Positions 9,525 through 19,495 are shown, numbered from the stretch's first letter. The stretch is 64,000 nt of DNA from an uncultured Cohaesibacter sp. (GCF_963676485.1 NZ_OY781114.1:4170501-4234500), one strand, 5' to 3'. Translations and numbers: made by a program. The notes: a model not told the origin generated them from the sequence alone.

Positions 9525-10238
9525 TTAACTCTCTTCTGAATTCTCGGCCGTCTGGTCAGACGGGGCTTTTGAATGCGTCTTGGCCCCCTGCTCTTTTGGC
9601 ATCAGCGCGCGTTCGACAATCTGCCAGATATCCTGTGCGATTTCATCGATCGACTGGGATGCATCGACTATCTTGCATCTTTGCGGATCCTTATGGGCTA
9701 GGGACAGGAAAGCATTGCGACGGTTTTCATGCACCGTCAAGTCTTCGCGCTCAAACCGGTCAGCCGCTTCGCCTTCTGCTCGGCGACTGTTGGCTCGTGC
9801 CATGCCGATTTCGGCCCGAAGATCGAGGATGAAGGTAATGTCGGGCTTTACGCCATCAATGGCAAGCCGTTCGAGCATATTCACCAGTTCTTCGGAGACC
9901 TCTTTGCTTTCGCCCTGATAGATGCGGGTGGAATCCATGAAACGATCACAAAGAACCCACTGCCCTTGCTCCAGTGCCGGTCTGATTTTCGTATCGACAT
10001 GGTCGGCACGCGCTGCGGCAAAAAGAACAGCTTCGCCGCTTGGTGGAATGCCCATGTCCGCAATCGTGCCAGAGAGGAGCAATTCCCGCACGGCTTCGGC
10101 TTTGCTGGAGCCACCCGGTTCGCGGGTCTGAATGCAATCGATGCCGTTTTGCGCTAGCCGTTCGGCAAGAAGGCGGATTTGCGTGGATTTACCAACGCCT
10201 TCGCCGCCTTCAAAGGTTATGAATTTTCCAAGCGACAT
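9525..10238 (-). CDS. tmk: Thymidylate kinase
   Basis: Phosphorylates dTMP to dTDP. The P-loop FEGGEGVGKST lies at residues 8-18, the DR motif is LCDRFMDSTRIYQG near 95, and a LID-like segment with RRAEGEAADRFE lies near 152. The length of 237 residues is about 25 more than the minimal enzyme because of a Lys/Ser/Glu-rich tail after residue 205. It heads the tmk-holB pair, downstream of the D-Ala-D-Ala carboxypeptidase gene. Confidence 0.93.
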   Translation of the reverse strand: MSLGKFITFEGGEGVGKSTQIRLLAERLAQNGIDCIQTREPGGSSKAEAVRELLLSGTIADMGIPPSGEAVLFAAARADHVDTKIRPALEQGQWVLCDRFMDSTRIYQGESKEVSEELVNMLERLAIDGVKPDITFILDLRAEIGMARANSRRAEGEAADRFEREDLTVHENRRNAFLSLAHKDPQRCKIVDASQSIDEIAQDIWQIVERALMPKEQGAKTHSKAPSDQTAENSEES

Positions 10239-10353
10239 TTCTGAGCTCGCTCCCGATCGGCAAATACCACGCCATCATATGTGGCATGGTACAGAGTGAG
10301 GGAATCGCTTCCCTCATGCTGGTTTCGAGCCTTGCTTGTAGCAGGAAGTTTAT

Positions 10354-11523
10354 TCAGAACCAACCAATCACAAGCTCTTTCAACGCCCCGACTGCGCGTT
10401 GGGTTATTGTTCCCCGTCCGATGCTTTCGCCGGTGATCAGGGGGGCCTCGTAAATCAGCTTGTCATCGTTCCAGACTTTGAGCGTTGCGACCTCGACGCC
10501 TTCTTCGATTGGGGCCTTGATCGGACCATCATAATAGACGCGGGCTTTCAGGCGACCCTGCTGCGCGCGCGGCATGAAGAGGCTTACCGGGCGTTCGCTG
10601 ACCAGCATGACCTCGGATTTGTCGCCGCCGAAAACGCTTGCATAGGCGACCTCTTCATCCGGATCATAAATGCGTCTTGAAGTGAAGGCCCTGAAGCCCC
10701 AATTCATGATCTTGCGGGCTTCTTCGCGCCTTTCCTTTTTGGATTTCATGCCCGTCAAGACAGCAATCAGGCGTTCATCCCCACGCTTGGCCGAAGCAAC
10801 AAGGCCATAGCCAGCCGCTTCCGTATGGCCGGTTTTAAGCCCATCGGCCCCTTCGGTAAAGCCCAGGATCGGGTTGCGGTTATGCTGCGTAATGCCGTTC
10901 CACGTAAATTCAGGGATGGAAAAATAGTGATAATAATCAGGATACTCATCGATAAGATGGCGTGCGAGCTTGGCCAGATCTTTCGCTGTAACCACCTGCC
11001 CGTCGGCTGGTAGCCCCGTGGAATTGACAAAATGGGAATGCGTGAGGCCGATATCCTTGGCCCGTTTGTTCATCAGCTGGGCAAAGGTTTCTTCGTTGCC
11101 TGCCATGCCCTCGGCAACCGCGATGCATGCATCATTGCCCGACTGGACGATGATGCCATGGAGCAGCGCATCTAGCGGCACCATGGATCCGAGTTTGGCA
11201 AACATGGTCGAGCCGCCAGAATTGGCTCCACCATCGCGCCAGGCATGTTCGGAGATATAGAACTCGGATTCAAGGGTCAGCTCGCCGGTTTTCAGTGCGT
11301 GAAACACCACCTCAAGCGTCATCAATTTGGCCAGAGATGCGGGGGGGACCTGTTCATCCTCTTCTTTGGAGAAGAGCACCGAGCCTGAATTCCAGTCAAT
11401 CAGATAGGCGTGCTTGGCTGCGGTTTGATATACCTGTGCATTCGCGATGGTTTGCACCGAAAAAGTGGCCGCTATAAGCAGAAGCAATAGACAGGAAAAT
11501 CTCTTGAACATCGCGTTGAGCAT
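10354..11523 (-). CDS. D-alanyl-D-alanine carboxypeptidase (penicillin-binding protein 5 family)
   Basis: Periplasmic, membrane-anchored DacA/DacC-type enzyme trimming the terminal D-Ala of peptidoglycan pentapeptides. The open frame extends to 11661, but the ATG at 11523 is preceded by GAGGGGGG at good spacing and directly gives a signal peptide (FKRFSCLLLLL...ANA). Active-site motifs are the SxxK box in PASLAKLM, the SGN box in QSGNDA and the KTG box in GLKTGHTE. A PBP5-type C-terminal beta domain and an amphipathic tail follow. It stands between rlpA and tmk on the same strand. Confidence 0.92.
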   Translation of the reverse strand: MLNAMFKRFSCLLLLLIAATFSVQTIANAQVYQTAAKHAYLIDWNSGSVLFSKEEDEQVPPASLAKLMTLEVVFHALKTGELTLESEFYISEHAWRDGGANSGGSTMFAKLGSMVPLDALLHGIIVQSGNDACIAVAEGMAGNEETFAQLMNKRAKDIGLTHSHFVNSTGLPADGQVVTAKDLAKLARHLIDEYPDYYHYFSIPEFTWNGITQHNRNPILGFTEGADGLKTGHTEAAGYGLVASAKRGDERLIAVLTGMKSKKERREEARKIMNWGFRAFTSRRIYDPDEEVAYASVFGGDKSEVMLVSERPVSLFMPRAQQGRLKARVYYDGPIKAPIEEGVEVATLKVWNDDKLIYEAPLITGESIGRGTITQRAVGALKELVIGWF

Positions 11524-11663
11524 CCTTACCCCCCTCAACGTTAGGTATGAAGCCAGTGCGGTATAAGCGCTGACAGGCACGCTTGAATGAAAAGCAAAGG
11601 CTGACAAGTCATCTTTGCGCATATCATCCGGTTGGTGGGATAGTAGCTCAAGTGGTCGCAAAG

Positions 11664-11690
11664 AAAAAGGAGAGCATCGCTACTCTCCTT
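11664..11690 (-). terminator. Intrinsic terminator of rlpA
   Basis: Perfect 8-bp stem (11667-11674 with 11683-11690), 8-nt loop, followed on the minus strand by a run of T. It sits about 40 bp after the rlpA stop, ahead of the carboxypeptidase gene. Confidence 0.8.
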
Positions 11691-11730
11691 GAAAAATCTC
11701 GATTTTTTCTCAAAACGCAACGCTTTGCGC

Positions 11731-12987
11731 TTAGCTGAGCCCTAATCGATGTTTCAAAGCGGCGATGTCATTCCATTCCACGCCGGGCTTAAGCTTGCTG
11801 ATCTCCAGAGAAATGGAGCCATCCGGTTGATTTTTTATATCAACGGCAGCCAGCAGGGCAAATTCCTCAGCCAGACGCACGCCGTAGGATTGTGAGAATT
11901 TCCCAATATGCTTGAGAGCTTTCTGCGAGGCCATGTCAGACTTGTGCGTGATGGATTGCGCTTTCTTTCGAAGCGCCGCAGCCAGGTTTTCCTGCTTGTC
12001 CCCGTGCATGAGACTGTCGATGGCCTGATAGCCCGCTTTCACGCGCAAGGAACTGTCTGGCGCATAGTTCAACTGCACCGGAGCCATGCTGGCCAGTTCC
12101 AAAGACGCAGCCACATTGCCCATGCCTTCCGGAGGGAAATAGCCATCCCCTACCAGATCGACAGGTGCCCAGCCAGATGTAGGCGCTTGGGCAAGATCAA
12201 CCGGGCTTGGGCTTGGCGCAAAGGCTGTTGCGTCCGGTGCGCCCAACTGTGGCAGATGCGCCTGTAGGAAATTGCTGGATTGTCTTTGCGGCTTGGATTG
12301 GGGAACAGACGCAGACGCCACCATGACAGGCGCATCAAAACCATTGCTTGGCAAATTCTTGCGATCATTCCCGATCGGTTGCCCTTTATCCCTGAAGGAA
12401 TTCTCCAGAAAAGCCGTGTCGTGCCCATCCATGCGGGCCCTGCCGACATACTGAACGCGGACATTGGTGATGCCATCATTGATGAAATCAAGCTTCTGGG
12501 CCACGCGTTTGGATAAATCGATGATGCGATTATGCGCATAAGGCCCACGGTCGTTCACACGGACCAGAGTCGATTTGCCATTTTTGAGATTGGTTACCCG
12601 TACATAAGACGGCAGTGGCAAGGTCGGGTGTGCCGCTGTCAGAGCGTGCATATCGAAAATTTCGCCATTGGCCGTCAACCGGCCATGAAAATCGTCGCCA
12701 TACCAGGAGGCTTTGCCTGTCTTGTTGTAAGACGGCTGATGTTTGGGCACATAGGTCCGACCGGCCACCTTGTAAGGTTTGCCGATCTTGTAAGAGCCGC
12801 CACCTTTGCGAAATTCGCCCTTTTGAGTCGCGACGCGCGCGCTCGCTGAAACGCCATATTTTGGATCAACCTTGCTTTTGCTTGATCCAGAGCAGCCCGA
12901 AAGCACGATACCAGCTACGCCCATAAGCGTCAGTACCATGCCCGTGCGGCAGTTTTTTCGAGTTGAAAACAGCACTTCAAACCCCAT
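11731..12987 (-). CDS. rlpA: RlpA-family septal ring lipoprotein
   Basis: Outer-membrane lipoprotein with a double-psi beta-barrel, related to lytic transglycosylases acting on denuded glycans. The lipobox LSGC lies near residue 32. The RlpA domain is recognised by GKASWYGDDFHGRLTANGE near residue 92, LPSYVRVTNLKNG and VNDRGPY. After about residue 190 comes a long low-complexity region, then a final 70 residues without a clear SPOR domain. The start at 12987 keeps the positively charged n-region before the lipobox. It is a single transcription unit with its own terminator. Confidence 0.85.
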   Translation of the reverse strand: MGFEVLFSTRKNCRTGMVLTLMGVAGIVLSGCSGSSKSKVDPKYGVSASARVATQKGEFRKGGGSYKIGKPYKVAGRTYVPKHQPSYNKTGKASWYGDDFHGRLTANGEIFDMHALTAAHPTLPLPSYVRVTNLKNGKSTLVRVNDRGPYAHNRIIDLSKRVAQKLDFINDGITNVRVQYVGRARMDGHDTAFLENSFRDKGQPIGNDRKNLPSNGFDAPVMVASASVPQSKPQRQSSNFLQAHLPQLGAPDATAFAPSPSPVDLAQAPTSGWAPVDLVGDGYFPPEGMGNVAASLELASMAPVQLNYAPDSSLRVKAGYQAIDSLMHGDKQENLAAALRKKAQSITHKSDMASQKALKHIGKFSQSYGVRLAEEFALLAAVDIKNQPDGSISLEISKLKPGVEWNDIAALKHRLGLS

Positions 12988-13023
12988 TGATGGCTTTTTA
13001 AAAGCGGGATCCGCTTGATTTTA

Positions 13024-13054
13024 TGGCATGTCGACTTCAGTTTGGCATGTCGAC
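13024..13054. repeat. 12-bp direct repeat upstream of rlpA
   Basis: TGGCATGTCGAC occurs at 13024-13035 and again at 13043-13054, 19 bp apart, about two helical turns. Each copy contains the palindrome GTCGAC. It lies 37-67 bp upstream of the rlpA start and could be a regulator site. The remainder of the gap 12988-13441 is AT-rich and shows no gene. Confidence 0.35.
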
Positions 13055-13441
13055 AAAACTCATCACGTTGACGCCGGCTTTCGCTTGAAGCTATTTTAAC
13101 CTCAATCATCAAGGTTAACAACAACAGCTGTGCCTATTTCTGCGAGAATAGCTCGCAAAAGTTCAATATTTCCGAAAATGGCAGATATTGCCAGACAAAT
13201 TAGACTATTCCGTCTATCGTGGTAAAGGGAGTGTAAAGCAATGGTGGCAAAAATGTGGTCGCGATTAAGATACCACCTCAAATCCATGCATTTTGCTTGC
13301 CGGTCAGGCCTTCTACGAGGGGGAATGTCCGCATTGTCTGCGCCTGAGTGTCTGTTTTTCAACAGCATCGCACGATCAATTGCAAGAAGGCTTGCAATTG
13401 TTTGAAAATAACGGCAAAAGGGCGTCCAACCACATGACGCC

Positions 13442-13529
13442 GGAGGGGTGGCAGAGTGGTCGATTGCGGCGGTCTTGAAAACCGTTGGGCTTCACGGTCC
13501 CGGGGGTTCGAATCCCTCCCCCTCCGCCA
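13442..13529 (+). tRNA. tRNA-Ser (anticodon UGA)
   Basis: Full cloverleaf of 88 nt. The acceptor arm GGAGGGG (13442-13448) pairs with CCCCTCC (13519-13525), G is the discriminator and CCA is encoded (13527-13529). The anticodon loop CTTGAAA carries TGA at 13476-13478, reading UCA serine codons. A long variable arm and a T-loop (GTTCGAATC) are present, as expected for class II tRNA-Ser. Confidence 0.97.
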
Positions 13530-13707
13530 TTTGTTTTTCTAGTATGGAAATAAATGGCTTTCTGCTCTTGGTTGCCATCTCTTCTTCCACGAAAACTACA
13601 TATCCACCGTATGCACGACGGTTGCTCTTGCTTTTCTGGGCTTCCTTGAGCTGTTGGCTTGTAGAAACCGATATGGGCTGGTCACAAGCAAAGCATTGAT
13701 CATATGA

Positions 13708-13734
13708 GAAAAAAGGTGCGCATTGAGCGCACCT
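13708..13734 (-). terminator. Intrinsic terminator of the tct/fucose-isomerase-like operon
   Basis: Perfect 8-bp stem (13714-13721 with 13727-13734) and 5-nt loop, followed on the minus strand by TTTTTTCTC. It is 62 bp past the stop of the gene ending at 13796. The gap from the tRNA to that gene (13530-13795) holds nothing else I can support. Confidence 0.8.
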
Positions 13735-13795
13735 CTCTTTGTTTGCGGTCGTCTGTGCTATTTTCAGAGTGGCTCTCAGAATGCCTTGAGGTCAC

Positions 13796-15388
13796 TTAGA
13801 CATCGCCGCAATGACAGACTGTGATACCAAGGTCATGAGCCAGAGCCGAACGCAACGCAATGACGCGGCGAGCGGCAGCTTCATCATCGACATAGGCAAC
13901 CTGAATATGGTTTGCCTTGTGCCGCCCCATCATCAAGTTCCGATCAATCCCGCTGAGGGTGGCATTCATGATCGGCCATGGATAGTCGGTTGCTTTGCTG
14001 CGGCGCTCACACTCGCTTGCCGGAAGGTCATGGGCTTTGCCGCGCCCGATGTCCATATGCAGCGTGCCCCCTTCGACAAAGACGCGACTCCAGACGATGT
14101 CTCCCGATTTGGCATAGCCCTTGAGCGTGCCGCCTCCTGCCGGGAAGAACATGGCAGGTTGTCGATAGCTTTCAGATCCGGCCCAGCCGTCCGGATGATG
14201 CGCCGCAGGGGCAGCTCCGGAAATTTCGAATACCCAGACGAAATCATCGACAGTGCCTGACGCATCGACATCGCCCCAGCGAATATCATGCAAGGTGGTC
14301 TCTACCGGCTGGTCAAGCTCTGCGTGAACCCGGTTGATCATCAGGGCATCAAGTGCGGCACATTCATCCACTTCATTGAAATGCACAATCGGTTTGCCAT
14401 CGCGAATGATGCTGCCATCTGCACGGGCAACGGGTGGGCGTTCGGAATTGTTGAGCATACCTTCAACAAGGTCGGAGGCTGGCCAGAGATCCTTCAGACC
14501 CTGCTGATATTGGATGCCAATGGCTGCGCAACCGAACTTGTCAGCAAGGCGAACTGCTGCGATATACATCCGGCACTGATCGATTACCTGATCCTCGGTC
14601 AGCTCGGTTTTCGGGTCAGAGCCGAAATGGAAGGTCATGCCTTTATCCAGCATCCACTGAAAGGCTGCACGGCCTTCTTCTAGTGGTACCTGTGTCGCTG
14701 CATAATAGAGCGCGGATTGCGAGAGGCGCTCTTTGAAAATGCCCATTGGCATAAGCAATTCATCTGGGATGATTGCATTATACATGCCCATGCATCCCTC
14801 ATCGAACACGCCCATGATCAGCTTTTTCTGCCGCCATTCATTGGCGATCTGCTGGGCGAGATTGGAGGTTTCTGCATCGACCGAGACCGGATCAAAGCTT
14901 TTCACATGAGGCTGGGCGTGCTCGACCTTGCCGTTATCAAGCCAGTTCTTGAGCCCATCAAGGAAGAAGGCATCGTCAAAGTCTCGGCTCCAGAGCGTGG
15001 AATAGGCAACGCCAGCCTTTGTGAGTGATCCGTTGAGGTTGAGCATGCCGACAAGACCGGGATACTGCCCGGACCAGTTGGCAAGAGTAAGGATCGGTCC
15101 GCGATGGGATAACAACCCGGGCAGCACATGATGGCTATATTGCCAGACGGATTCTGCCACAATCAGTGGCATATCGGGGTCGATCCCGGCGAAAATATCC
15201 ATACCTTCGCGTTGAGATGAAATGAAGCCGTGTCCTTCGGGTTTAACCGGATGGGCGCGCCATACTTCATGACCCATCCCGGTCAGAACTGCGGTTAACG
15301 TCTCCTCCATGGCCTTTTGGGCAGGCCAACAAGTGGTGTTTGCGCTTTCGCGCAGATCACCGCTTACAACCAGTGCAATACGCGTCAT
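13796..15388 (-). CDS. L-fucose isomerase-like protein
   Basis: A 530-residue cytoplasmic protein related to the L-fucose/L-arabinose isomerase superfamily, which interconverts aldoses and ketoses with a divalent metal. Features that suggest this are the N-terminal fold with SGDLRESANTTCWPAQ, a metal-site-like VHFNEVDECAALDALMI near residue 348 and the late MMGRHKANHIQVAY near 492. I cannot confirm every catalytic residue, and FucI-like proteins with other activities exist. It is the last gene of the operon tctC-tctB-tctA-SDR-this gene, so its substrate is probably linked to the imported compound. Confidence 0.65.
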   Translation of the reverse strand: MTRIALVVSGDLRESANTTCWPAQKAMEETLTAVLTGMGHEVWRAHPVKPEGHGFISSQREGMDIFAGIDPDMPLIVAESVWQYSHHVLPGLLSHRGPILTLANWSGQYPGLVGMLNLNGSLTKAGVAYSTLWSRDFDDAFFLDGLKNWLDNGKVEHAQPHVKSFDPVSVDAETSNLAQQIANEWRQKKLIMGVFDEGCMGMYNAIIPDELLMPMGIFKERLSQSALYYAATQVPLEEGRAAFQWMLDKGMTFHFGSDPKTELTEDQVIDQCRMYIAAVRLADKFGCAAIGIQYQQGLKDLWPASDLVEGMLNNSERPPVARADGSIIRDGKPIVHFNEVDECAALDALMINRVHAELDQPVETTLHDIRWGDVDASGTVDDFVWVFEISGAAPAAHHPDGWAGSESYRQPAMFFPAGGGTLKGYAKSGDIVWSRVFVEGGTLHMDIGRGKAHDLPASECERRSKATDYPWPIMNATLSGIDRNLMMGRHKANHIQVAYVDDEAAARRVIALRSALAHDLGITVCHCGDV

Positions 15389-15494
15389 GTTTGAAATCTC
15401 CTCTCAAAAAACCTCGGGCTACCGGCGGGATTGCCCGTCGATAGCCTGTTTCGCAAATTCAGGAAGACCTTGTGGTCTCAGCTAGGTCTGGAGA

Positions 15495-16313
15495 TCACCA
15501 GCTGGTGAAACCGCCATCCAGAACAAGATTGGCGCCAGTCATATAAGACGAAGCGTCAGAGCCTAGGAAATGAATGATTGGGCTGAATTCCCCGATTTCC
15601 GCCTGACGGCCCATTGGAACGCGTTCAAGGAATGCATCGATAAACTCCTTGTCGAAGGATCCGGTCTTCACGCCGCCATAGGTGACGAGATTAACCCGCA
15701 CCCCTTTCTTGGCCCAGTATGTGGCAAGATAGCGCGTCATGTTGATCAGGCCCGATTTGGAAGCGGCATAGGAAATGGCCTTGATGAATGGCTTGCCATC
15801 GCGCTCCTCTCGATAGGCATAGAGAGCCTGATTGGGAGAAACCATGCCATACATCGAACCGATATTGATGATGGACCCCTTCCCTGCCTCGGCCATCTTG
15901 GAGCCGACGACCTGAGAGGTCAGCATGACACCGGTCAGGTTGGTCTCGATGATGTCGTCCCAGTATTTCTTCGGGTATACTTCAAAGGGAGCGTTCTGGT
16001 CTGCATCGCCATCGGGTTTGGAGTCGATGCCAGCATTGTTGACGAGGATATCGGGAACACCCCAATCCTTGATCAGTTGGTCCGTTGCTGCAACCAGTGC
16101 ATCCTTGTCGGTGACACTGGCTTCATAAACCTTGATATTCTTTTCAAGACCGGGAAATTTTTCAGCGATCTGCTCGGCAGAGAAAGGTCGACGGGAATAG
16201 ATTGCTACCTTAGCCCCAGCCTGCGCCAAGGTCGTTGAAATCTGGGTGCCGATCTGTCCCAGGCCTCCAGTGACGATCGCGATGCGTCCTTCAACGGAAA
16301 ATGGATTATACAT
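15495..16313 (-). CDS. Short-chain dehydrogenase/reductase
   Basis: Classical SDR of 272 residues, NAD(P)-dependent. The cofactor loop reads TGGLGQIG at residues 15-22, the structural motif NNAG follows near 92, and the catalytic pair is in ISYAASK near 182. The C-terminal MTGANLVLDGGFTSW is the usual ending. The sequence resembles the gluconate 5-dehydrogenase-like group, so a hydroxy-acid or sugar substrate is likely. It lies between tctA and the fucose-isomerase-like gene, and presumably oxidises or reduces a compound brought in by the TctABC system. Confidence 0.85.
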   Translation of the reverse strand: MYNPFSVEGRIAIVTGGLGQIGTQISTTLAQAGAKVAIYSRRPFSAEQIAEKFPGLEKNIKVYEASVTDKDALVAATDQLIKDWGVPDILVNNAGIDSKPDGDADQNAPFEVYPKKYWDDIIETNLTGVMLTSQVVGSKMAEAGKGSIINIGSMYGMVSPNQALYAYREERDGKPFIKAISYAASKSGLINMTRYLATYWAKKGVRVNLVTYGGVKTGSFDKEFIDAFLERVPMGRQAEIGEFSPIIHFLGSDASSYMTGANLVLDGGFTSW

Positions 16314-16383
16314 AATGGGTTCCTTTCATAATTCTGTGTCCGGATGATCCCTTGGGGTAAGGCATCCGGCTTGTCGGGTTTGA

Positions 16384-17949
16384 TCAGTCGTCGCTACCGC
16401 GGCTTTTGGCCACTTTTTCGGCAGTTGTCAGAAGGCTATCTCGCCGGCGCAAAGATGCCCCTGTCAGCCAATTGCGGATCGACTTGAGCAAGACGAAGGT
16501 AAAGATGGTGCAGATTACGATCCCCAACCCGCAGGCGATGGGGCGCTCGAAGAAGCCAAGCAAATTGCCACCTGAGATCTGCATCGACATGATGAAATTG
16601 CGTTCAAGCACCGGGCCAAGTACAAGGCCCAGAATGACCGGAGCAATTGGAAAACCGTTGCGCTCCATCAGATAGCCAACGATCCCTGCGATCAGCATGA
16701 TCCAGACCCCGAACAGGGTGTTGTTGACCGCGTAGGAGCCTAGGAAACAGCAAATCAGGATAATCGGCACGATCACAGAGCGAGGAATGGACAACACATG
16801 GCGCGCCACTTTGATCGCAATGAAACCGAGGGGGAACAGCAGCAGGTTTGAGGCGAAGAAGGTCATGATGATGGCTGTCGGCATGGTCGGATTTTCAACG
16901 AACAGCCGGGGACCGGGCGCAACCCCCTTCATGAAAAGGACTCCCACCGCTATAGCCGTTACAGCATCGCCGGGGATGCCAAAGACCAGCGCCGGAATCC
17001 AGGCGCTGGAAAGCCCTGCATTGTTTGACGAGGTCGCTTCGATCAAACCTTCTGGATGTCCTGTGCCATATTTTTCTGGCGTGCGGGAGAAGCGACGGCT
17101 TACGCCGTAGGCAATCCAAGCGGCCAGATCGCCGCCAACGCCAGGCAAAGCCCCAACTGTTGTGCCGAGCGTGGCGCCTCGAATGGCTGAGAACGGGTAT
17201 TTGCGCAACAACTCGCCTATGCCCTTGAAAGGAACAATGCGGCCAAGCTGCGGCATCTTGCCTTCGCCAATCTTGTTGGTGGTGAAGCCCCGGAGAATTT
17301 CGGAGAAGGCGAACATTCCGATCATGACAGGAATGAAAGAGACGCCGCCCATCAGTTCGATCTGGCCAAAGGTGAAGCGTGGCGCGCCTGTCGTTACGTC
17401 GAGGCCGACTGTGGCAATGAGCAGACCGAGCATCAGCGATACGAAGCCGCGCGCCACGTTGCTGCCGCTCACCAGAGCGCAAGTGAGCAGGCCGAGAACC
17501 GCGAGCCAGAAAAATTCGAAGCTGGAGAAATTAAGAGAGATCCGCGCCAGCAGCGGGCCGGTCAGCAAGAGAACGGTTGCACCGAACAGTCCGCCAAGAG
17601 CTGAGAAGAAGAAGCCAAGCGAAAGAGCCTGACTGGCCTTGCCCTTCAAGGTCATCTGATAGGATTCATCCGTGTAAGCGGCAGAAGCCGGCGTGCCGGG
17701 AATGCGTAGCAGCGTGCCGGGAATGTCTCCGGCAGAGATGGCCATTGCCGTACTCGCAACGATCAAGGCAATCGCGGGCAACGGACTCATATAGAAGGTG
17801 ATCGGCACCAGCAGGGCAGTCGACATCGTGGCCGTCAATCCCGGCAAGGCGCCAATGAACAGGCCGTATACCGAACCCAATAGAATGGCCAGCAAAACGG
17901 CAGGATCAAGGATCATGAGCAGAGATTGATATAAAATATCTGCTGTCAT
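16384..17949 (-). CDS. tctA: Tripartite tricarboxylate transporter, large membrane subunit TctA
   Basis: Permease of a TTT-type secondary transporter; it works with the small membrane protein TctB and the periplasmic receptor TctC. The protein is strongly hydrophobic with about 10-12 membrane segments. It carries the family hallmark GALPGLTATMSTALLVP near the start and GALPGVGGDLAAWIAYG in the middle. The open frame extends to 18033, but the ATG at 17949 overlaps the tctB stop codon as ATGA and gives the canonical N-terminus, making 521 residues. Confidence 0.92.
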   Translation of the reverse strand: MTADILYQSLLMILDPAVLLAILLGSVYGLFIGALPGLTATMSTALLVPITFYMSPLPAIALIVASTAMAISAGDIPGTLLRIPGTPASAAYTDESYQMTLKGKASQALSLGFFFSALGGLFGATVLLLTGPLLARISLNFSSFEFFWLAVLGLLTCALVSGSNVARGFVSLMLGLLIATVGLDVTTGAPRFTFGQIELMGGVSFIPVMIGMFAFSEILRGFTTNKIGEGKMPQLGRIVPFKGIGELLRKYPFSAIRGATLGTTVGALPGVGGDLAAWIAYGVSRRFSRTPEKYGTGHPEGLIEATSSNNAGLSSAWIPALVFGIPGDAVTAIAVGVLFMKGVAPGPRLFVENPTMPTAIIMTFFASNLLLFPLGFIAIKVARHVLSIPRSVIVPIILICCFLGSYAVNNTLFGVWIMLIAGIVGYLMERNGFPIAPVILGLVLGPVLERNFIMSMQISGGNLLGFFERPIACGLGIVICTIFTFVLLKSIRNWLTGASLRRRDSLLTTAEKVAKSRGSDD

Positions 17950-18419
17950 GGAAGAAGCCCTCCCAAAAGGCCGATGGGCAGTGGGACAAGAAGACCCTTT
18001 GAAAATCCGATATAAAGGGCGCAAACCACGCAAATGGTGACAAGTGCCGTTACCATGGGCTTGGTTCCCATCAGGGTCATGAGGACTGCCATGTAGATGA
18101 TTCCCATCAACGGAAAGCCGAGCTGCTCGAAAAGCAAGCCGCCGATAACAAGGCCAGCAAGGCTCCAGATCGCCGCCAGCTTATTCCGCAAGGGCACATC
18201 CCATTCGGATAGATCGATAATCCGGACAGTTTCCTTGTCAGAGAGACTGCCAATGAAGATCGACAGCCCAAGGAAAATGAGGCCGACCCCGATTAGGGTC
18301 GGCATAAGATCGGCACCAAACCTGACACCGGGGACAGAGGGGAGCTTGGTAGCCCCCCAAATCACCGCCGCTCCGAAGAGCAGGATCGCAGGGCCGGATA
18401 CCCGGTCGATAATTCGCAT
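17946..18419 (-). CDS. tctB: Tripartite tricarboxylate transporter, small membrane subunit TctB
   Basis: A 157-residue protein with four predicted membrane segments and the TctB pattern: RVSGPAILLFGAAVIWGA at the start and LLVPLPIGLLGGLLP at the end. It is placed between tctC (21 bp upstream) and tctA (4-bp overlap), the usual tctCBA order. Confidence 0.88.
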   Translation of the reverse strand: MRIIDRVSGPAILLFGAAVIWGATKLPSVPGVRFGADLMPTLIGVGLIFLGLSIFIGSLSDKETVRIIDLSEWDVPLRNKLAAIWSLAGLVIGGLLFEQLGFPLMGIIYMAVLMTLMGTKPMVTALVTICVVCALYIGFSKGLLVPLPIGLLGGLLP

Positions 18420-18440
18420 GAGTATCTCTCCGCCGCAGCT

Positions 18441-19418
18441 CTATTTGGCGAGACCGACAGCTTTCATGGTTTCTGCAAGACCTGTGCGGGCAGCCATAAC
18501 GGTTTCCTTGAAGGTTGCTGCATCCTGATAGGCGACCGAGAAGCCGCGAGATTTCATGAAGTCTCTGAATTCCTGATTCTCGGTAATGTCCTTAAGAGCA
18601 ACTGATAGCTGATCAACCGCTTCTTTAGGCATACCGTCTGGTCCGGCAAGGCCACGGAAAGGCATCGGAGACCATTTGATGCCGAACACCTCGTCGGTCG
18701 TAGGAAGGTCAGGGAAAAGCTCGCTCTTCTCACCCGAGATAAGTGCAAGGGTTTTTACTTCGCCCGCTTCAACCAGAGAACGGGCTTCAGCAGGAGACGT
18801 CGAAACCACGTCAATGGCACCGGCAGCAAGCTGCTGCATGGCTGGTGCTGAGCCTGCGGATGCGACCCAGTTGCTGGCCTCAGGGCTGATGTCGAGCGTA
18901 TTGAGCAAACCTGCCCATGCAAGATGGGACAGACCGCCACGGTTTGCGCCCGAAGCTGTGATCTTGCCCGGATTTGCCTTTACAGCATCTATTAGGTCTT
19001 TCACCGACTTGTAGTCGGATTTGGTGGAGACGTTGATACCGATGGCATCAGCATTATACCGTCCGATATAATCGAAATCGTCTGGCGTAACGCCCGGTAG
19101 CCCCTGACTTTCATACATGGTGCTTTCAATGGTGATAACGCCAAGCGTATAGCCGTCCGGTTTTGCGTTGCCAATGGCGGCATGGCCGACAAGACCACCC
19201 CCGCCTGTGCGGTTCACCACGTTAAAAGGTTGCCCGAAATGCTCCTGCAAATCGGCAGCAACCATGCGCGCTGTTGCGTCGGTGCCGCCCCCGGCAGACC
19301 AGGGAACGATAATTGTCACAGCCCGTTCTGGCCAAGCTGCCTGGGCTCCTCCCACAGCGGCACAGACTGCCAAGGTTGCGACAGAGGCGCGGAAAATCTG
19401 TTTGATATAGCTTCTCAT
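18441..19418 (-). CDS. tctC: Tripartite tricarboxylate transporter, periplasmic receptor TctC
   Basis: Extracytoplasmic solute receptor of the Bug/TctC family, 325 residues with a signal peptide (cleavage near AQAAWPERA). The family signature WPERAVTIIVPWSAGGGTDATAR follows at once, then VVNRTGGGGLVGH and a TPDD loop. Bug receptors bind carboxylates such as tricarboxylates, tartrate or sugar acids, and the ligand cannot be read from the sequence. It is the first gene of the five-gene operon and is divergent from the GntR regulator gene. Confidence 0.92.
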   Translation of the reverse strand: MRSYIKQIFRASVATLAVCAAVGGAQAAWPERAVTIIVPWSAGGGTDATARMVAADLQEHFGQPFNVVNRTGGGGLVGHAAIGNAKPDGYTLGVITIESTMYESQGLPGVTPDDFDYIGRYNADAIGINVSTKSDYKSVKDLIDAVKANPGKITASGANRGGLSHLAWAGLLNTLDISPEASNWVASAGSAPAMQQLAAGAIDVVSTSPAEARSLVEAGEVKTLALISGEKSELFPDLPTTDEVFGIKWSPMPFRGLAGPDGMPKEAVDQLSVALKDITENQEFRDFMKSRGFSVAYQDAATFKETVMAARTGLAETMKAVGLAK

Positions 19419-19495
19419 GATCTTTCCTCCCGTAGATCTTCTGCTGTCTTCGTATTTCCCCTATAGATTGGAGAAACAGGTAAAGCAGATAACAC